Assembly (NCBI GenBank): GCA_030639305.1
Contig: DAOWCY010000006.1
Coordinates: forward strand, 17,758 to 81,757
Source: JAGLQA01 sp023135565
GTDB taxonomy: Bacteria > Acidobacteriota > Aminicenantia > UBA2199
Length of the DNA: 64,000 nucleotides
Direction of reading: 5' to 3'
The notes under the pieces are model-generated. The model worked only from the letters and a program-made list of their open reading frames with translations, was not told the origin of the DNA and did no database searches. Within the stretch, counting starts at the first letter, position 1. Every line of letters begins with the position of its first letter. The position numbers and the translations under genes are program-made. This document shows positions 1 through 7,918 of this stretch, piece after piece.

Positions 1-499
1 TTATATTGTTGAATAGAAAATTCATGCTATTTAATGAATTTTCACATTTACACTGATGATAGTTTAAATTTATCCCGCAATTGGGACAAATCCCTTTACA
101 GTCCGGGCTGCACATCGGGTTAAAGGGAATAAAAAGATTTACCTGTTCCATCAGTATCTTAGATAAATCTATCTTGTCGCCTTCATAAAATATATATTCC
201 ATTTCATCAGGATTAAGGGCTTTGTTCAGGTCCACCAAATCACCGGGAAATAAAATAATATCGAACTTAGAATTTATTTTCATCTCGAATTGTTCTAAGC
301 AGTACACGCAGAGCAGGGAGACGGAAGTTATGATCCGTCCTTTGGCTTTGACCTGGCTGCCTTCACGTTTAAGAAAGATGTTATAAGCGATATCGCCAAG
401 GAAAAAACTGCCGTCTTCGATCAGCATATTTTCATCTAACTCTACGCTGTCATCGAGCAAAAGCCCTTTTCCGCTTATCTTGTTTATATCAACGAGCAT
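1..499 (-). CDS. yceD: YceD/DUF177 family protein (3' end beyond window)
   Basis: About 166 codons are visible and the frame is still open at base 1, so the C-terminus is missing. YceD/DUF177 proteins are linked to 23S rRNA accumulation and usually sit directly upstream of rpmF (ribosomal protein L32). The match rests on a family-like central Cys pair (LCVYC) and a C-terminal cysteine cluster with CSPDCKGICPNCG followed by CKC. The ATG at 499 has a GAGGA ribosome binding site nine bases upstream, and a promoter lies at 570-598. If the usual order holds, rpmF and fatty-acid genes follow off the left edge. The assignment comes from motif and length; the neighbour is inferred. Confidence 0.82.
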   Translation of the reverse strand, partial: MLVDINKISGKGLLLDDSVELDENMLIEDGSFFLGDIAYNIFLKREGSQVKAKGRIITSVSLLCVYCLEQFEMKINSKFDIILFPGDLVDLNKALNPDEMEYIFYEGDKIDLSKILMEQVNLFIPFNPMCSPDCKGICPNCGINLNYHQCKCENSLNSMNFLFNNI

Positions 500-569
500 G
501 CGACATTCCTCACAAATTTAAACTTGTTATCCTCTGATTTTTAAGTTAATTCATCAAATTACAGACTCT

Positions 570-598
570 TTTTTAACATATTTAACGGCTAAAGTCAA
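570..598 (-). promoter_or_regulatory. Sigma70-type promoter of yceD
   Basis: On the minus strand, TTGACT (593-598) is followed after 17 bases by TAAAAA (570-575). The start codon is about 70 bases downstream. The 177-base gap 500-676 holds nothing else I recognise. Confidence 0.5.
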
Positions 599-676
599 GA
601 TGCGGCGAAAAATAAGTCGGTCTCGAATGTCGAATGTTAAGACATAACGCTGCTAATGTATTGTTGAATTCCAAAA

Positions 677-1873
677 CTAACCTCTATCCATATCACTTTT
701 AAAAACGATCTTAAAAACCGTCCCTTTGCTCCTGTCTAAAGAGATGCTGCCGTTTATCTTTTTGCACAGCAGCCTGACCAACTGCATTCCTAAAGCCTCG
801 GATTTGCGGAAATCTAAATAGTCGGGGAAACCTTTGCCATTGTCACCTATAGTTAATACATAGGTGTTGTTCTTAGAAATAAAGTCGATGACAATTTCCC
901 CTTTTTTCCCCGGCGGAAAAGCAAATTTCAAGGAGTTCGAGACCAGCTCATTGATAATCAGCCCGCAGGGGATGGCGGTATTGATTTCTAAGAATACATT
1001 GCTAACATTCTTCTTGAGATTAATATCATCGGGACTGACGGCATAAGTGGTAAATAAATCGGGCAAAAGACTGTCTACATATTCGGAAAAATCAATACTG
1101 GAAAAATCCCTGGAATTGTATAATTTCTCATGGATCAGGGCCATGGAGCGGATGCGGTTCCAGCTTTCCCGGAAAGCTTTTTTTGCTTTTTCGTCTTTTA
1201 TTTGCAGTTCCTGGATGCTGAGCATGCTGGATATGATTTGCATATTGTCGTTAACGCGGTGGTGAATCTCTTTGAGCAGGAGCTCTTTTTCGCGCAGCGA
1301 TGCTTTGGTATGCTCTTCCGCCCGTTTGCGTTCGACGATTTCCCGCTGCAGGTCGAAATTGGCTTCCGCCAATTTGGCGGTGCGTTCCCTGACCATCTCT
1401 TCTAAATGGTCGCGGTGCCGCCGCAGTTCTTCTTCTATCCGGCGGCGCTCGGCCAACTCGCGCTGCAGTTCGTGCAGCAGCCGTTTGTTTTCTATTACCA
1501 AATGCTGCTTCTCTAAGCTCTCCTCGATAGTGGATAGTACTTCATCTATATCTAAGGGTTTGGTGATGTAAGAAGAAGCTCCTTCATTCATGGCCTGTAC
1601 CGCGGTCTCTAAAGAAGCGTGACCGGTTACCATGATAATCACTATGTCGGGAAACATTTGTTTTAACAGCGGTATCAGTTCGATTCCCTCCATGTCGGGC
1701 AGTTTGATGTCCAACAGCGCCACATTAAAAAACCGTTCGTGAACTTTGCTGATGGCTTCCCGCCCTGTTTCCACCGCGATGGTTTCATAACCTTTCTTTT
1801 TAAATATTAACGATAGACTTCTGCGTGTGCTTTCGGAGTCGTCAACAATCAGGATACTCTCTTTCTCAGCCAT
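677..1873 (-). CDS. Receiver-histidine kinase hybrid (HisKA_2 type)
   Basis: A cytoplasmic two-component protein of 398 residues. Residues 1-120 are a receiver domain with acidic pair D11/D12, phosphoacceptor D55 and K105. A charged coiled coil (~120-190) follows. A HisKA_2-type dimerisation/phosphoacceptor helix carries EIHHRVNDN (H204/H205), and the C-terminus is an HATPase domain with an N box (NELVSNSLKFAF) and a GDNGKGF G1 box. There are no membrane segments, so it is fed by phosphotransfer or by a partner. I chose the ATG at 1873 rather than an upstream in-frame one because it has AAGGAAAAG before it and overlaps the stop of the preceding gene by 8 bases, which implies translational coupling. 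It is the last gene of the signalling operon. Confidence 0.9.
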   Translation of the reverse strand: MAEKESILIVDDSESTRRSLSLIFKKKGYETIAVETGREAISKVHERFFNVALLDIKLPDMEGIELIPLLKQMFPDIVIIMVTGHASLETAVQAMNEGASSYITKPLDIDEVLSTIEESLEKQHLVIENKRLLHELQRELAERRRIEEELRRHRDHLEEMVRERTAKLAEANFDLQREIVERKRAEEHTKASLREKELLLKEIHHRVNDNMQIISSMLSIQELQIKDEKAKKAFRESWNRIRSMALIHEKLYNSRDFSSIDFSEYVDSLLPDLFTTYAVSPDDINLKKNVSNVFLEINTAIPCGLIINELVSNSLKFAFPPGKKGEIVIDFISKNNTYVLTIGDNGKGFPDYLDFRKSEALGMQLVRLLCKKINGSISLDRSKGTVFKIVFKSDMDRG

Positions 1874-2624
1874 CTTTCTTTTCCTTTTTTCTTTCCAATA
1901 TCTCATTGGTGAGATTTAGCATTTCCTTCATGTTCAAGGGTTTGTAGAGACAGGCGTAGGCATTGTTATACAGGGCCGTTTCCACTAACTCGGCCATCTC
2001 CTGCCTGTAGCCAGTCATCATCACGGCCACTGCCCGGGGATTGACTTTTTTGATGGCCAAATAGGTCTCCAGGCCGTTTAAAGTGGGCAGCTTCATGTCG
2101 ATGAAAATGATGTCGTAGGTTTCCTGTCCTGCTGTCTCTATGGCTTCTTCACCGGTGTGGGCGATACCTACCCGGAAACCCTTCTTGATCAAAATGTTTT
2201 TCAGGGTGGTGCAGGTACTGGGGTCGTCGTCAACAACCAGTATCAGCGCCCCTTCATTGTTCTGCCGGGCGGTTTCCACCAATTCCAGGATCTTTTCGAT
2301 GTCTATGGGTTTATAGATGATACCGAAGGCGCCCTCTTCTAAGGCCTGCTGCACTAAGTCTTCCACTGCGTAGGCTGTCATCATCATTACTTTGGTGTCC
2401 GGGCGGATCTTTTTGATTCTTTTGTAAGCTTCTACCCCGTTCATCAGGGGCATTTTGATATCCATGAAAATGATATCGAAAGGCTGCTTCTCTACCATTT
2501 CTATGGCTTGAGGCCCGTTCTCGGCAATGGAGACGGTGTAACCTTTGCGCTGCATGATAAAAGCCATGGTTTTACACTGGCTGACATTATCGTCCACTAT
2601 CAAGATATTTGCACTATCCGACAT
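1866..2624 (-). CDS. Tandem double receiver protein
   Basis: 252 residues made of two complete CheY-like receiver domains with no output domain. Domain 1 has D11/D12, phosphoacceptor D55 and K105. Domain 2 has its acidic cluster at 132-134, phosphoacceptor D176 and K228. Both keep all the residues needed for phosphorylation. It starts one base after the kinase stop (TAAAATG), and its ribosome binding site GGAGGG lies in the last codons of that gene. It probably relays or splits phosphate between the kinase at 2626-4014 and the receiver-kinase at 677-1873. With no DNA-binding domain, it is likely a phosphate sink, relay or protein-interaction switch. Confidence 0.9.
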   Translation of the reverse strand: MSDSANILIVDDNVSQCKTMAFIMQRKGYTVSIAENGPQAIEMVEKQPFDIIFMDIKMPLMNGVEAYKRIKKIRPDTKVMMMTAYAVEDLVQQALEEGAFGIIYKPIDIEKILELVETARQNNEGALILVVDDDPSTCTTLKNILIKKGFRVGIAHTGEEAIETAGQETYDIIFIDMKLPTLNGLETYLAIKKVNPRAVAVMMTGYRQEMAELVETALYNNAYACLYKPLNMKEMLNLTNEILERKKEKKDG

Positions 2625-2625
2625 T

Positions 2626-4014
2626 TTATCCCTCCTGTAAACCGGTGGGCAGTTTTACCGTAAAGGTCGTGCCTACACCGGTCTCACTTTTTACTTCGAT
2701 ACTACCTCCGTGCCCCTCTACAAAGGTTTTCGTGATGGCCATACCCAGGCCGATGCCTTTGGCTTTGCCGGTGAAGAGGGGTTCGAAGATTCTCTTCAGG
2801 TGTTCCTCGGGTATGCCCACTCCTGTGTCCGCAAAAGAGAGAGCCACCCAACCCGGGGCAGTAACCCGGTACTCGATTTGTAGACGTCCTCCTTCGGCCA
2901 TGGCCTGGAAGGCGTTTTGTATGATATTGTCGAAAACCCTGGCCAGTTGGTCCGGATCAGCCATGACCAAAGGCAGAGCTTCGTCTAAGCGATTCTCTAC
3001 TTCGATGTTTTCCGCTTTTTTGACACGGTTGAGCGTTTCCCGGATGATGCGACCGAGCTCGATTTTGCGCTTGAGCGGGGGTTTGGCCCGGGCAAAATCC
3101 AATAAACTGCTGATGATGCGCTCGGAACCATCGACTTCCTTTTCTAAGATAGTTAGCGTCTCCTTTATTTCGGGATCGGGATTCTCCAAAACCATGTTTA
3201 AGAAGTAAACGGAATTCTTTATGGCGCCTAAAGGGTTGCGCAGTTCGTGCCCCACACCGCCGGCCAATTGGCCGATCACGGCCAACCGCTCCTGGCGCAT
3301 TTGTCTTTCCTCTTCCAACTGTTTGCGCTCGGTGATATCGTGGATTACACAGACGATTCCCTCTACCTGGCCGCCTTCTCCCTGCATTACCGAACCGGAA
3401 AAAGAGACCGGTATTTTGCGGCCATCTTTGGCTGCGCATATGGATTCCACACCGTTAATGACACCGGTTTTCAACAATTTATCGAAGCCTAATTCTGTGA
3501 AGGCCGGCGGGTCGAAAATTTCGCTTATATGCAGGCCTAACAGTTCGGCTTCCTTGTAGCCCAGCATGTGTGACGCAGCGAGATTCACTTTTTTGATTTT
3601 GGCCTGCGGGGTTAGCACAGTCAGGGTTTCGGACATGGATTGGATGATCTTGTCTAAGAAATCTACGGATACAGTGGAGGAGTGCAGCTCTTCGCCCAAA
3701 GCGTTCATGCCCGAAGCGATGGCGTCGAAGGTATCGCCTTTATCGCTGACAGGCACCCTTTTGCTGTAATCTAAGGTGGCGATGGCCATGATGACTGCCA
3801 TGATCTCATCGAGCCTTTTTTCCGCTTCGGTCATGGAAATGAGTCGGTAGGTGAGTTCCTCGGCCAGCATGTTCAGCCCGATAATGATGCCGTCCAAATC
3901 ATCGTCTTTCCCCGAGGGCATCTCCGTTTTGCTGAGATCGCCGGCGGCCAATCTCGTAATAAATTCGAGAATCCTGCCGATGCGATTATTGACAGGTGTT
4001 GTTTTTTTTGTCAT
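2626..4014 (-). CDS. PAS sensor histidine kinase with HAMP-like repeats
   Basis: 462 residues, soluble. The N-terminus (~1-120) holds two HAMP-like segments, each with an LAAGDLS- or LDYSKRV-like core and a later GLNMLAEEL or GMNALGEEL helix. A PAS domain spans ~120-230 and ends in VIHDITERK. HisKA has phosphohistidine H256 in GHELRNP. The HATPase domain carries N367, DTGVG (397-401) and GIGLGMA (420-426). All catalytic boxes are intact. The GGGGAGG ribosome binding site supports the ATG at 4014. It sits between the four small paralogues and the receiver genes with short gaps, so it is probably the central kinase of this pathway. The HAMP-like modules without membrane helices suggest it reads signals from cytosolic partners. 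Confidence 0.9.
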   Translation of the reverse strand: MTKKTTPVNNRIGRILEFITRLAAGDLSKTEMPSGKDDDLDGIIIGLNMLAEELTYRLISMTEAEKRLDEIMAVIMAIATLDYSKRVPVSDKGDTFDAIASGMNALGEELHSSTVSVDFLDKIIQSMSETLTVLTPQAKIKKVNLAASHMLGYKEAELLGLHISEIFDPPAFTELGFDKLLKTGVINGVESICAAKDGRKIPVSFSGSVMQGEGGQVEGIVCVIHDITERKQLEEERQMRQERLAVIGQLAGGVGHELRNPLGAIKNSVYFLNMVLENPDPEIKETLTILEKEVDGSERIISSLLDFARAKPPLKRKIELGRIIRETLNRVKKAENIEVENRLDEALPLVMADPDQLARVFDNIIQNAFQAMAEGGRLQIEYRVTAPGWVALSFADTGVGIPEEHLKRIFEPLFTGKAKGIGLGMAITKTFVEGHGGSIEVKSETGVGTTFTVKLPTGLQEG

Positions 4015-4089
4015 TTTTGAAATCCTCCCCGTTTTTTATTTGTCTCTTTTTTTGAAATTCTTTTCTTCAAGTTTACTCCTTTTATATAT

Positions 4090-4488
4090 CTAAGAATCGT
4101 CCTTTTCCGCGAAACCTTTCAACCAGGCTAAGGCTTTCTCTTCATCGGTAAAAAGTTTGGCATGATAGGCCGGTTTGCCTAATTTTATAAAAAGATTTCC
4201 GGTCACTTTCGCCAAAGGGGAGACAGCGATTATGGCTGCGGCTTTCAGCAGCTTCGCTGCTTCTTCCGATGCGCCGTAATCCCGCGTTTTTTTGTCCGAT
4301 GTTTTGATGCCTGCGATATCGAATAGCACCCGATTCTGATCATGGCCGCTTAACTGTTTATAAGACCTGGTAAGCTCCCGGATTTGTTCGATATTGATCC
4401 TTGTGTGGGGGGTGATCGATACCCGGATGATACCGTCTTCCCCTATCCAAAGTTTTGCGAAATCAAATTCGATTACTTTTTTCTTCAT
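4090..4488 (-). CDS. Small STAS/SEC14-like operon paralogue 4
   Basis: 132 residues and the most diverged of four tandem paralogues. It shares with them an N-terminal strand ending in a conserved LW, a central VLFDIAGIK strand where the others have VDIR or TDIR, a helix rich in A and L, the segment SPLAKVTGNLFIKLGKPAYHAKLF, and a terminal WLKGF helix. I think it belongs to the small DUF7793-like proteins with a predicted STAS/SEC14-type fold that are often found beside two-component genes; that family name is from memory. No catalytic residues are evident. It is the copy nearest the kinase, 75 bases upstream of it. A role as a regulator or ligand sensor for the kinase is inferred from context. 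Confidence 0.8.
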   Translation of the reverse strand: MKKKVIEFDFAKLWIGEDGIIRVSITPHTRINIEQIRELTRSYKQLSGHDQNRVLFDIAGIKTSDKKTRDYGASEEAAKLLKAAAIIAVSPLAKVTGNLFIKLGKPAYHAKLFTDEEKALAWLKGFAEKDDS

Positions 4489-4509
4489 TTTTACACCTAC
4501 TTATGTACT

Positions 4510-4908
4510 TTAAGACTCCTTTTTGTCGATAAATCCCCGCAGCCAGGATAATGCTTTTTCCTTCGAAGTGAACAACTTCGTGGGAAAGGGCGTCTTATTA
4601 ATTCCTAAGAAAAAATTCCCGATCACCCTGCTTACCGGCGAACCGATTAAAAAAGCTTGAGCTAAAGCAGCTTTTAGGGCTTTCTCACTGGAAACATATG
4701 ATCTCGCTTCCCGGGTTATATATTTCACTTCTCTTATATCCACAAGGACGGGAGATATTTTACCGCCAATAACATTATACACGGCTGCAGCGTTTTCTTT
4801 CATTTCGGCAAGCGCTATTTCAGCGTTAGGCGAATGCTCCACACAGCAGATATTTTCTTCGTTCAACCAAACCTTAGCAGTTTTTGTTTCGATTACTTCG
4901 CTCTTCAT
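4510..4908 (-). CDS. Small STAS/SEC14-like operon paralogue 3
   Basis: 132 residues, beginning MKSEVIETKTAKVWL. It has the family core PVLVDIREVKYITREAR, then a variable helix, then GSPVSRVIGNFFLGINK and a KLFTSKEKALSWL tail. It is closest to the neighbouring copy at 4934-5335, and the pair looks like a recent duplication. It starts 21 bases before the next gene, after a weak ribosome binding site. No signal peptide or membrane helix is visible. Function unknown; see the kinase at 2626-4014 for the likely partner. Confidence 0.8.
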   Translation of the reverse strand: MKSEVIETKTAKVWLNEENICCVEHSPNAEIALAEMKENAAAVYNVIGGKISPVLVDIREVKYITREARSYVSSEKALKAALAQAFLIGSPVSRVIGNFFLGINKTPFPTKLFTSKEKALSWLRGFIDKKES

Positions 4909-4933
4909 TCTCTCACATCCTTAATACAAACCA

Positions 4934-5335
4934 TTAGTTTTCCTCCTGCTCCAGGAATGTTTTTAACCATTCTACCGCTTTTTCCTCCGAAGTGAACAAC
5001 TTAATAGGATGGGTCGGGGGTTTATTTAATCCTAAGAAAAAATTCCCGACCACCTTGCTTACCGGCGAACCGGTTAAAAGGGCAGCGGCAGCAGTGACTT
5101 TTTCCATTTCCCGGCCTGAAGGATATAATCTCGCCTCCCGGGTCATATATTTAACTTTTCTTATATCGATAAAGATAAGAGCTTTTTTGCCGCCAACGAC
5201 GTTATACGTGGCAGCAACATTTTTTTTCATGTCATCGAGCGTTATTTCAACATCAGGCAATAGCTCCACATGACAGATATTGTCTCTACTCAACCAAATC
5301 TTAGTAGTGCTTGTCTCTGTCACTTCGTTCTTCAT
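4934..5335 (-). CDS. Small STAS/SEC14-like operon paralogue 2
   Basis: 133 residues. It keeps the same order of blocks as its neighbours: LW near residue 14, LIFIDIRKVKYMTREAR, GSPVSKVVGNFFLGLNK, and KLFTSEEKAVEWL at the end. The conserved REAR or RDAR motif after the second strand and the GNFF strand are shared by three of the four copies and are the best candidates for a ligand or partner surface. A GGAGG-like site precedes the ATG. Function unknown. Confidence 0.8.
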   Translation of the reverse strand: MKNEVTETSTTKIWLSRDNICHVELLPDVEITLDDMKKNVAATYNVVGGKKALIFIDIRKVKYMTREARLYPSGREMEKVTAAAALLTGSPVSKVVGNFFLGLNKPPTHPIKLFTSEEKAVEWLKTFLEQEEN

Positions 5336-5360
5336 TCTCTCTCCTCCTTAATACAAACCA

Positions 5361-5756
5361 TTAGTTCTCCTCCTGCTCCAGGAACGATTTTAACCACGCG
5401 GTCGCTTTTTCTTCCGAATTAAACATCCTGGAAGGGAACCGGGGCTTGTTGATGGCCATGAAAAAATTCCCGATCACCTTGCTTACCGGCGAAGTCACCA
5501 GGAGAGCCAGGACTGTGTGAATCTTTTCCGCCTCCTCGCCGGATAAATGCCTCCTGGCGTCCCGGTCTATGGACTTAATAGTCCTGATATCGGTCAGCAC
5601 CGGGGTTTTTTTGCCCCCGGTAAGTTTGGCATGGATTTTGAGATGTTCCCTGGCTAATCCGAGATCCATTTCGGCGTTGGGGTGGGTCTCGGAATGAAAA
5701 ATACCGTCTTCCAACCACAGTTTGGCTCCTTTTGTTTCGATTACTTCGCTCTTCAT
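5361..5756 (-). CDS. Small STAS/SEC14-like operon paralogue 1
   Basis: 131 residues and first in the operon. I place the start at 5756 because the protein then begins MKSEVIETKG like its paralogues and has GAGGAGG about nine bases upstream; an in-frame ATG 24 bases earlier would overlap that site. It contains PVLTDIRTIKSIDRDAR, a TSPVSKVIGNFFMAINK block and a MFNSEEKATAWL tail. The unusually long leader (about 137 bases) could carry regulation. Function unknown; family membership is shown by the other three copies. Confidence 0.8.
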   Translation of the reverse strand: MKSEVIETKGAKLWLEDGIFHSETHPNAEMDLGLAREHLKIHAKLTGGKKTPVLTDIRTIKSIDRDARRHLSGEEAEKIHTVLALLVTSPVSKVIGNFFMAINKPRFPSRMFNSEEKATAWLKSFLEQEEN

Positions 5757-5899
5757 TTCTTTTTCCTCCTCTTTCGGCATAAATGCCGGACCGCATAAGA
5801 GAGCCGCTTAAGACTCTACATGGCACTCCTACCTCTACTGTTGGGTGAAAATCCTGTTCCGGTGTAACGATAATTTAGCGTTTTGGAGTGTACGACTCT

Positions 5900-5928
5900 A
5901 TTTTAAAAGAAATCTTTCAAGAATTCAA
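5900..5928 (-). promoter_or_regulatory. Promoter of the signalling operon
   Basis: On the minus strand, TTGAAT (5923-5928), a 17-base spacer, then TAAAAT (5900-5905). Transcription should start near 5893, leaving a leader of about 137 bases. In it CACTCC and GGAGTG can pair across about 70 bases, and a CGGCAT/ATGCCG hairpin lies just before the ribosome binding site. Confidence 0.55.
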
Positions 5929-5990
5929 TATGTTTGTTGATTTTTTTTTCATAAACCGGTTTTTCTATCGCTTTTCCCCAAATTTGAATC

Positions 5991-6019
5991 TTGCATTTTT
6001 GAAAAAAATAAGGGATAAT
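5991..6019 (+). promoter_or_regulatory. Promoter of the membrane thioredoxin gene
   Basis: TTGCAT (5991-5996), a 17-base spacer, then GATAAT (6014-6019). GGAGG follows at 6026-6030, a few bases before the ATG at 6036. It is divergent from the operon on the left. Confidence 0.5.
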
Positions 6020-6035
6020 ATTAGCGGAGGTTATT

Positions 6036-6851
6036 ATGGAGTGTCCATATTGTCATAAAATTGCTCCGGACACTAATTATAAGTGTCCACACTGCCGCCA
6101 GGTTATAAAAGATGGCCTCGATCCCCTCAGCCGGTACGAAAAACAAAAACAGGCTGAAAAAAACGATCATCCGCCAACCACAGGGTCACGACCTACAGGG
6201 AAACCCACGGCGGTGAAAACATACTATTTCGTTTTAGCTGCTGTTATTGTCGGTCTGGCTTTGATCGGTTTTTACATGTTACAGCAGAGTCAGGCGCCCA
6301 AAACCGGTAAAAGCAGCGATTCTTCCAGCTACTCACAGCAGTCCCAAAGCGGCGATGATTCTTATGGGAGCGGCACAGAGAGCGGGGAAACCGGCAGGAA
6401 CTCCGGGGACAGCGAAGAACCGGAATGGTATGAACCGGAAGAACAACCCGGCGACAAGCCTGTAAGCTATGGATCGAAACCAAGTCGATCATATGAAGAA
6501 CCGCCCCGGGTCGCTTATGAACCCGGACAGGAAGTAGAGATCGAAGACCTAATGCAAAGCGGTAAAATCAACATCTTTGATTTTTACAGTGAATTTTGTC
6601 CTCCATGCCGGCGAATTTCTCCCAAGCTTGAACAGTTAGACCGGCGCAGGGACGACGTCGTGGTGATAAAGATCGATATCAACCGGGAAAATACCCGCGG
6701 CATCGATTGGAAATCGCCGCTGGCCCGGCAGTATAATCTTTCCAGTATTCCCCATTTTATTATCTACGATGCCGAAGGCCGGCGCACCCACGAAGGCAAC
6801 TCCGCTGCTACGCAGGTTATGCAAATGCTCAACAAGGAAGGGATTCGTTGA
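6036..6851 (+). CDS. Zinc-ribbon, membrane-anchored thioredoxin-like protein
   Basis: 271 residues. An N-terminal zinc ribbon has CPYC and CPHC (C3, C6, C17, C20). One membrane helix spans ~63-82, followed by a low-complexity Ser/Gly/Glu/Pro linker (~85-165). The C-terminal thioredoxin fold has a redox motif C188-PP-C191 and the cis-proline before the last strands (SIPHF, P239). The ribbon should be cytoplasmic and the thioredoxin domain on the outer face of the inner membrane, so a thiol reductase or disulfide exchange role in the envelope is likely. The motif is CPPC rather than the thioredoxin CGPC. Its last 23 bases overlap the 3' end of convergent thiD. Confidence 0.85.
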   Translation: MECPYCHKIAPDTNYKCPHCRQVIKDGLDPLSRYEKQKQAEKNDHPPTTGSRPTGKPTAVKTYYFVLAAVIVGLALIGFYMLQQSQAPKTGKSSDSSSYSQQSQSGDDSYGSGTESGETGRNSGDSEEPEWYEPEEQPGDKPVSYGSKPSRSYEEPPRVAYEPGQEVEIEDLMQSGKINIFDFYSEFCPPCRRISPKLEQLDRRRDDVVVIKIDINRENTRGIDWKSPLARQYNLSSIPHFIIYDAEGRRTHEGNSAATQVMQMLNKEGIR

Positions 6852-7650
6852 TCCCATCCCAGGCATGGTTGATCACCCGGGTGGCTTCATCGAGCTGATG
6901 AGGGCTTTGCAGGGCGCCGGTGATATAAGTTTTGGCTTGCGATACCGCTTCTCTTAAACCCAATCCGCACGCCAACCGGGCAGTAATGGCAGCGGCAAAA
7001 GTACATCCCGAACCGTGGTTGTTTACACCTTTTACTAAACCTGTTGAAAAAATCGCCGTGCCCCGGTTATCGCAGAGCACATCACAAGCGCTGCCTGGGA
7101 AATGACCACCCTTCAACAGCACCGGGATTTTAAATTTTTTATATAATTCCACTGCCGCCTTTTCCAGCCCGGCTGGCGTTGTTATATCTATATTTATGTC
7201 ACCCAGGATTTCAGCCTCCGCTATATTGGGGGTTACCAAAACAGATAGGGGAAAAAGTTCACGCTCGAGCAAAACAACAGCTTCTTCCCGGAGCAGTGTT
7301 CGACCCGATGTAGAAGCCAGCACCGGGTCGATAACTAACGGCAGGCCGGGGTACCGTTTGAGAATCCCGGCGGCGGTTTCGATAATTTCAGCGGAAAAAA
7401 GCATCCCGGTTTTGATCGCTTTAATTGGGAAACTTCCAAGCACCGCGATTAATTGTTTTTCTACTATTTCGGGGTCTATAGGCTGAACAGCAGTGACTTC
7501 CCGGAAATCCTGGGCGGTGACGGCGGTGATGACCGCAGTGCCGTAAACTCCTAAAGCAAAGAAAGTTTTCAGGTCCGCGTAGACCCCCGCACCCGCACCC
7601 GGATCAGAACCGGCAATCGTTAACGCTGCTATATTTTCTACCATCTTCAT
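6829..7650 (-). CDS. thiD: Hydroxymethylpyrimidine/phosphomethylpyrimidine kinase
   Basis: 273 residues, the usual length. ThiD phosphorylates HMP and HMP-phosphate to HMP-diphosphate for thiamine synthesis. Visible family marks are TIAGSDPGAGAGVYADLKTF at the N-terminus, AVTAQ, the IKTGML strand, DPVLASTSGR, and the anion-hole/catalytic segment NHGSGCTFAAAI near the C-terminus. I chose the ATG at 7650, which has GAGG six bases upstream, over an in-frame ATG further out that would add residues encoded close to the repeat. No other thiamine gene is present in the window and no TPP riboswitch was recognised upstream. Salvage kinase is an alternative role. Confidence 0.92.
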   Translation of the reverse strand: MKMVENIAALTIAGSDPGAGAGVYADLKTFFALGVYGTAVITAVTAQDFREVTAVQPIDPEIVEKQLIAVLGSFPIKAIKTGMLFSAEIIETAAGILKRYPGLPLVIDPVLASTSGRTLLREEAVVLLERELFPLSVLVTPNIAEAEILGDINIDITTPAGLEKAAVELYKKFKIPVLLKGGHFPGSACDVLCDNRGTAIFSTGLVKGVNNHGSGCTFAAAITARLACGLGLREAVSQAKTYITGALQSPHQLDEATRVINHAWDGINESLPC

Positions 7651-7702
7651 TTGCGCCTCAATCCCCATTATAGGAGAGCTTCCCCGGTTTGTCAAATTCT
7701 TA

Positions 7703-7918
7703 CCTCCGGCGGCCCTGCCGGGGGCCAAACTTTTGTAAAAGTTTGATCAAAACTTTTGATTAGCGATACGCTTTTCTGCTTTGAGGAACGTTCTTCGTTT
7801 GCACCGCGTCCCGGGGCCTACAATTGACCGGTGGTAATAGCTGTATAGACTATATTAAAAACTACCCGCCCATCTTATACCGACCGGCAGCCCCTTATAG
7901 GCTCCCCGCACCGCGGGG
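7703..7918 (-). repeat. Palindromic repeat array at the 3' end of 7919-8731
   Basis: The whole gap is repeat. Read on the minus strand it begins with a GC palindrome (CCCCGCGGTGCGGGG, 7904-7918) directly after the TAA stop, then a ~105-base module (about 7800-7903) that is homologous to 41149-41253. It ends in the AAAAGTTTTGATCAAACTTT and GCCGCCGGAGG parts shared with most other copies. Confidence 0.85.
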
